Shown in pieces: positions 60,847 to 64,000 of a stretch of 64,000 nucleotides of DNA. The notes below the pieces were generated by a model. The model was not told where the DNA came from, searched no databases, and saw only the letters and a list, made by a program, of their open reading frames with translations. The stretch's first letter is position 1. Each line of letters begins with the position of its first letter. Origin of the DNA: Armatimonadota bacterium (GTDB lineage: Bacteria > Armatimonadota > Fimbriimonadia > Fimbriimonadales > Fimbriimonadaceae); assembly GCA_018268395.1 (NCBI GenBank), contig JAFDWQ010000009.1:62001-126000 (forward strand). The letters are read 5' to 3'. The position numbers were made by a program, and so were the translations under genes.

Positions 60847-62094
60847 ATGGTCAAGGGGCTCCTCGTCGGGTTGACTCTTCTCGTTTCCGTGCTGGCGGCC
60901 GACTTTAGCGGGACGTACGAAGCAAAGGACGGTGGGGACACGGTCAGCCTGAAGCTCGAACAACAAGGTACGACGTTGACGGGCACGGCGAAGTCGGGCG
61001 ACGGAGACCTTCGCCTGTCAGGTACCGTCAACGGTGACGAGGCGACAGGGACGGTGACGGTCGAAGGTGTCCCCGTCAAATTGTCGTTCAAGATGAAGCT
61101 GACAGGCGACTCTCTCGATGTCGCGTTAGCCGCCGGCAACGACTTCTCCGACGCCGACCACATCGTTTTCAAGAGGAAGCCCGCCTCGCCGGGACCGGCC
61201 AAAGACGAAACTCGGCAAGATCCTTCGGCCTTCCGCAAAGAGGCGGTCGGCGTCTTGAAGGAGGGCAAAGAGTACACGCACGCCAGCGGCGGAAAGCTCC
61301 GCTATCCCAGCGACTGGAACCTGAAAGAAGAGGAGTCGTTCCTTCGTTTGACGCCTCCCGACGCGAAGGAGGGCGAGCTCGTCGTCGTCGTCGCCGAAAG
61401 TGCCGAAGGCGCGACCGATCCCGGCTCGGCCGAAGTCTTGTCGTACCTGGACGGCCAGGTCGCCGAATTCATGCCGGACGCGAAGCGGGACGGCAAAGTC
61501 GAGCCTTGTGCGTCGGGGACGGGGAAAGGGGCCGTCGTATCGTGGATCGGCAGCGTCGAGGGACGGCGCGTTTTCGTCCGCGCCTATGTGACCATCGTCA
61601 AAGGCCACGGCGTCGCGGTCGTGGCGCTCGGGCCGAAGGAAGTCGTACTCGCCCGGGACAAGAAGCTCAGAGAGATCCTCTTGTCCGTCGGCTGGGGACA
61701 GGGAAAAGTAGACAACACGCTTGTCGGCGTTTGGAACCACTGGGGGTACTCCGGCACAAGCGACGGCAAATACGGCCGAGAGGAAAAGGTCAAGGTCGAA
61801 CTCCGGGCCGATGGAAGCTTCACGTATCAGAACGACTCAGAGACCAACATCAGCGGGGGCGGGACGGACCAAGGCGGCAACTCGACCTGGGTCGGCGGAA
61901 TGTCGTCGCGACGGGGCAACGGCTGGAACGGGACGTGGACCGCGGACGGCACCGTGGTCACCCTGACGTTCGAAGACGGGACGTCAGAGAGCTTCCGTTA
62001 CCGTTTCGAACAGCAAGGGCAGAACACGTTTCTCGTGACGGAGCCCGCAAACGGCGGCAAGGGCAAGATGGAGTGGAGCAGGGCCGGACTCTGA
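60847..62094 (+). CDS. Exported multi-domain beta-rich protein, unknown
   Basis: This 415-residue protein has a signal peptide (MVKGLLVGLTLLVSVLA) and three parts. A lipocalin-like beta domain (residues about 19-110: FSGTYEAKDGGDTVSLKLEQQGTTLTGTA) is followed by a middle domain (about 130-280, SDWNLKEEESFLRLTPPDAKEGELVVVV). The last is a second lipocalin-like domain (about 290-415: LVGVWNHWGYSG, FTYQNDSETNISGGG, NTFLVTEPANGGKGKMEW). No catalytic motif was seen. mutM follows after 31 nt. Confidence 0.8.
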   Translation: MVKGLLVGLTLLVSVLAADFSGTYEAKDGGDTVSLKLEQQGTTLTGTAKSGDGDLRLSGTVNGDEATGTVTVEGVPVKLSFKMKLTGDSLDVALAAGNDFSDADHIVFKRKPASPGPAKDETRQDPSAFRKEAVGVLKEGKEYTHASGGKLRYPSDWNLKEEESFLRLTPPDAKEGELVVVVAESAEGATDPGSAEVLSYLDGQVAEFMPDAKRDGKVEPCASGTGKGAVVSWIGSVEGRRVFVRAYVTIVKGHGVAVVALGPKEVVLARDKKLREILLSVGWGQGKVDNTLVGVWNHWGYSGTSDGKYGREEKVKVELRADGSFTYQNDSETNISGGGTDQGGNSTWVGGMSSRRGNGWNGTWTADGTVVTLTFEDGTSESFRYRFEQQGQNTFLVTEPANGGKGKMEWSRAGL

Positions 62095-62125
62095 AGACGG
62101 TCGTCGTCCGTGTCACCATGGGCCC

Positions 62126-62983
62126 GTGCCGGAACTGCCTGAAGTCGAGACCGTCCGACGGGTGATCGAGCGGGCCCTCTTAGGGAAACGGATCGCCGTT
62201 GCCGACGTCGTCCCGGACGAAATCGTGCTGGAGGGTGTGCCCGCGGAAGTCGTCCAGGCCGCGGTCGTCGGTTCGACCGTCAAGCGCGTGGGTCGGCGGG
62301 GGAAGTACTGGTGGCTCGAGTTCGACCGGACGCCGTGGCTTTTCGGGCACTTGGGGATGGCGGGTTGGGTCCGGGACGTCACGCCCGCCGGGCACGACCG
62401 TCACCGAGTCGAGACCCGTCTGCGGGAACATGGTGCGGCACCTTTGGACGACGAATCGGGCCGACCACGGTTCCTCAAGATCCTCTTGGAATCGGAATCC
62501 GGCGACCGCATCGCAATGACGGACGGGCGGCGGCTTTCGCGACTTTGGTTGGCGGATTCGGCCGACGAAGGGGTCAAAGGCCTGGGCCCGGACATGTTGG
62601 ACCAACCTTGGTCGGCGGGACCGCTGGCCGACAGGCTCCGTGGACGGTCGGCTCCGATCAAAGCCCTTCTCCTTGACCAGCGGTTGTTCGCCGGCGTCGG
62701 CAACTGGATCGCCGACGAAGTGCTCTATCAGGCCAAGATCGCACCCCAACGGCCAGCGGGGAGCCTGTCTCCGAAAGAGTTGAAGACCCTGATCGGGAAG
62801 CTCGCCGGCATACTCGAGACTTCGGTGAACGTCGACGCCGACGCGTCCAAGTACCCCTCGGACTGGCTGTTCAACCACAGGTGGGGCGGAGCAAAAGGGG
62901 TCGAACACATCCACGGGCGTCCGATCGTCCGAGAGCAAGTGGGCGGTCGCACGACCGCATGGGTCCCTTCCGTTCAGAAGTGA
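62126..62983 (+). CDS. mutM: Formamidopyrimidine/endonuclease VIII-type DNA glycosylase without zinc ligands
   Basis: This 285-residue protein repairs oxidised bases. After the start Met the catalytic P-E-L-P-E-V-E-T is intact (Pro1/Glu2), the beta-strand lysine is in G-R-R-G-K-Y, and the helix-two-turn-helix is in [23 protein letters not shown]. In the C-terminal finger the four zinc cysteines of classical Fpg are replaced by Glu, His, Val and Val ([10 protein letters not shown]...AWVPSVQ), while the G-G-R arginine stays. It should therefore form a zincless finger, as in NEIL1 and plant FPG. The GTG start follows the family phase. Confidence 0.9.
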   Translation: MPELPEVETVRRVIERALLGKRIAVADVVPDEIVLEGVPAEVVQAAVVGSTVKRVGRRGKYWWLEFDRTPWLFGHLGMAGWVRDVTPAGHDRHRVETRLREHGAAPLDDESGRPRFLKILLESESGDRIAMTDGRRLSRLWLADSADEGVKGLGPDMLDQPWSAGPLADRLRGRSAPIKALLLDQRLFAGVGNWIADEVLYQAKIAPQRPAGSLSPKELKTLIGKLAGILETSVNVDADASKYPSDWLFNHRWGGAKGVEHIHGRPIVREQVGGRTTAWVPSVQK

Positions 62984-63588
62984 ACACCGATCTCGCGCAG
63001 CAGCATTTGGCCTTGCTCGCCGCACCGCTGAACGACGCCTGCAATCCCCTCCTGAGTCTCGATCTCGTGGAAGAACACGGGCTGACCGTCTCGGCAAGCC
63101 CAACCGACCTGCCGCGCCGGGACGCCCATCATCAACGCGTTGGCCGGAACGTCTTTGGTCACCACGGCCCCGGCCGCGATCAGGCAGCGTTCCCCTAATG
63201 TCACTCCGCAGACGATCGTCGCGTTCGCCCCGATCGACGCGCCGCGCTTCACGGTGGTCGCCAGGTAGTGCTCTGACGTCGCCCGCGGATACTCGCACCT
63301 CGGGATCAAAACGTTCGTGAACACCATGCTCGGCCCACAGAACACATAGTCCTCAAGGACGACGCCCTCATAGAGCGACACGTTGTTCTGGATCTTGCAG
63401 TTGTCGCCGACCACGACGTTGTTCATGACGACGACGTTCTGTCCCAAGACACAGTCTCTTCCGATCTTGGCCTTGGGGAGCACATGGCTGAAGTGCCAGA
63501 TCTTCGTCCCTTCTCCGATCTGAGCCCCGTCGTCAACGAAAGCGGAATCGTGGACGGTGTAACCTCGGTCTTCAGCAGTCGCGCTCAT
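62974..63588 (-). CDS. Left-handed beta-helix acyltransferase (WbpD/WlbB-like)
   Basis: This 204-residue protein consists of hexapeptide repeats: ISA-type turns such as [33 protein letters not shown], then [47 protein letters not shown]. It matches N-acetyltransferases that finish amino-sugar nucleotides (UDP-GlcNAc3NA or diacetamido sugars). It lies 28 kb from the polysaccharide locus but could serve it. Its 3' end overlaps mutM by 10 nt. TAGAAT lies exactly 6 nt before the ATG. Confidence 0.9.
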   Translation of the reverse strand: MSATAEDRGYTVHDSAFVDDGAQIGEGTKIWHFSHVLPKAKIGRDCVLGQNVVVMNNVVVGDNCKIQNNVSLYEGVVLEDYVFCGPSMVFTNVLIPRCEYPRATSEHYLATTVKRGASIGANATIVCGVTLGERCLIAAGAVVTKDVPANALMMGVPARQVGWACRDGQPVFFHEIETQEGIAGVVQRCGEQGQMLLREIGVHF

Positions 63589-63594
63589 AGCGCG

Positions 63595-63600
63595 ATTCTA
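63595..63600 (-). promoter_or_regulatory. -10 box TAGAAT of the acyltransferase gene
   Basis: On the minus strand TAGAAT is followed by CGCGCT (6 nt) and the ATG at 63588. Confidence 0.6.
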
Positions 63601-63603
63601 GCT

Positions 63604-63636
63604 GGACGGCGGCCGGCCCCCGCGGGCCGGTCGTCC
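63604..63636. repeat. GC-rich hairpin between divergent genes
   Basis: CCGGCCC (63613-63619) pairs with GGGCCGG (63624-63630) around a 4-nt loop. GGACG (63604-63608) and CGTCC (63632-63636) form an outer stem with an unequal bulge. It sits between the acyltransferase promoter and the next gene start, so it cannot be an ordinary terminator for either. It could be an upstream 5' structure or a protein site. Confidence 0.4.
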
Positions 63637-63655
63637 AAGAAAACGGGAGAACGGT

Positions 63656-64000
63656 ATGGCGCATCGCCGGAAGACGTGGAAGGAAAAGATGGACAACGGT
63701 CGGGTTCCAGAGGTCGAGACCCTCAAGGCACCTTTCGCAGGCGCACCCGCCGGGGCGCTGATGCTCGTGTCCACGCCCAAAGAGGTCGATACCGCGATCC
63801 GGGCAATACCCAGGGGGACGTCGGTCACGGTCGCCGAATTGCGCCGCTCGCTCGCCCGAAGCCACGGCGCCGCAACGTCATGCCCGACGTCGACGTCGAT
63901 CTTCGTGCGGATCTGTGCCGAGTGCGCGTTGGAAGACCTCGCGTCCGGCGCACGGCTCGAAGAGGTCGCCCCGTTCTGGCGCGTCGTCGACGCGAAGAGC
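63656..64000 (+). CDS. ATL/MGMT-like protein (3' end outside window)
   Basis: The first 115 codons of a gene are present, open to the right edge. The sequence begins KTWKEKMDNGRVPEVE and contains MLVSTPKEVDTAIRAIPRGTSVTVAELRRSLARSHGAATSCP...SIFVRICAECA. This matches a conserved bacterial family that resembles the DNA-binding part of methylguanine-DNA methyltransferase-like proteins, without the P-C-H-R active site. It may bind alkylated DNA, but this is a guess from similarity. GGGAGA precedes the ATG at 63656. Confidence 0.7.
   Translation, partial: MAHRRKTWKEKMDNGRVPEVETLKAPFAGAPAGALMLVSTPKEVDTAIRAIPRGTSVTVAELRRSLARSHGAATSCPTSTSIFVRICAECALEDLASGARLEEVAPFWRVVDAKS

Overview
The window is about 64 kb of GC-rich chromosome (roughly 63-65% G+C by eye), densely packed with genes on both strands. 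No rRNA, tRNA, CRISPR array, insertion sequence or prophage was seen. The gene content suggests a diderm, soil- or water-type heterotroph of the Armatimonadota, most likely Fimbriimonadales. The pointers are paired Tat-exported DUF1501 proteins, DUF1080, Gfo/Idh/MocA oxidoreductases with twin-arginine leaders, a PEP-CTERM protein, a Wza-like export protein and small outer-membrane barrels. This assignment is inference from gene content; no 16S gene is present.

Layout. 1-3.85 kb: the 3' part of a SUF iron-sulfur operon (sufD end, sufS, sufU, a SufT/DUF59 gene, an Rrf2/IscR-like regulator, an A-type carrier). 3.8-9.1 kb: a GT2 glycosyltransferase, a coiled-coil zinc-ribbon protein, a lipoprotein, an S9 (DPP-IV type) peptidase and a membrane protein. 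9.1-15.3 kb: a coupled pair made of a DUF3142 protein and a helical-repeat protein, a Tat-exported NHL propeller and two secreted unknowns. 15.4-19.0 kb: a tightly coupled trio of ABC exporter, double-GNAT protein and DUF1854 protein. 19.2-34.7 kb: an exopolysaccharide/O-antigen locus. It holds a CapD/PglF-like dehydratase, SLBB export protein, Wzz, initiating sugar-phosphate transferase, split transketolase, two DegT aminotransferases, GNAT, WecB, two GT4 enzymes and a Wzy-like polymerase. 34.8-40.3 kb: deoB, an AraC regulator, a secreted C39-like protein, an FmdB zinc ribbon and tdk. 40.3-53.7 kb: secreted and Tat-exported catabolic-type proteins (DUF1080, two Gfo/Idh, two DUF1501, a TIM-barrel isomerase-like protein, an FGE-fold protein), together with rpsO, ApbE and a PEP-CTERM protein. 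53.7-64 kb: MscS, an SDR, topoisomerase IB, a YjbH-like barrel, DUF2461, DUF6766, DUF892, secreted unknowns, a MutM without zinc ligands, a LbH acyltransferase and an ATL/MGMT-like fragment.

How it works together. The 19-34 kb block looks like a Wzy-dependent pathway that makes and exports an amino-sugar-rich polymer. CapD, DegT, an acetyltransferase and a PglC-like transferase fit a 4-amino-4,6-dideoxy sugar, WecB supplies ManNAc-type sugars, and the split transketolase hints at an extra two-carbon transfer. The SUF genes carry their own Rrf2 sensor.

The most pervasive signal is not a gene. A TAnnnT box lies 5-8 nt (usually exactly 6) before the start codon of many first genes in transcription units, with no Shine-Dalgarno. 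This is the layout expected for leaderless mRNAs, and it helped fix several start codons here.
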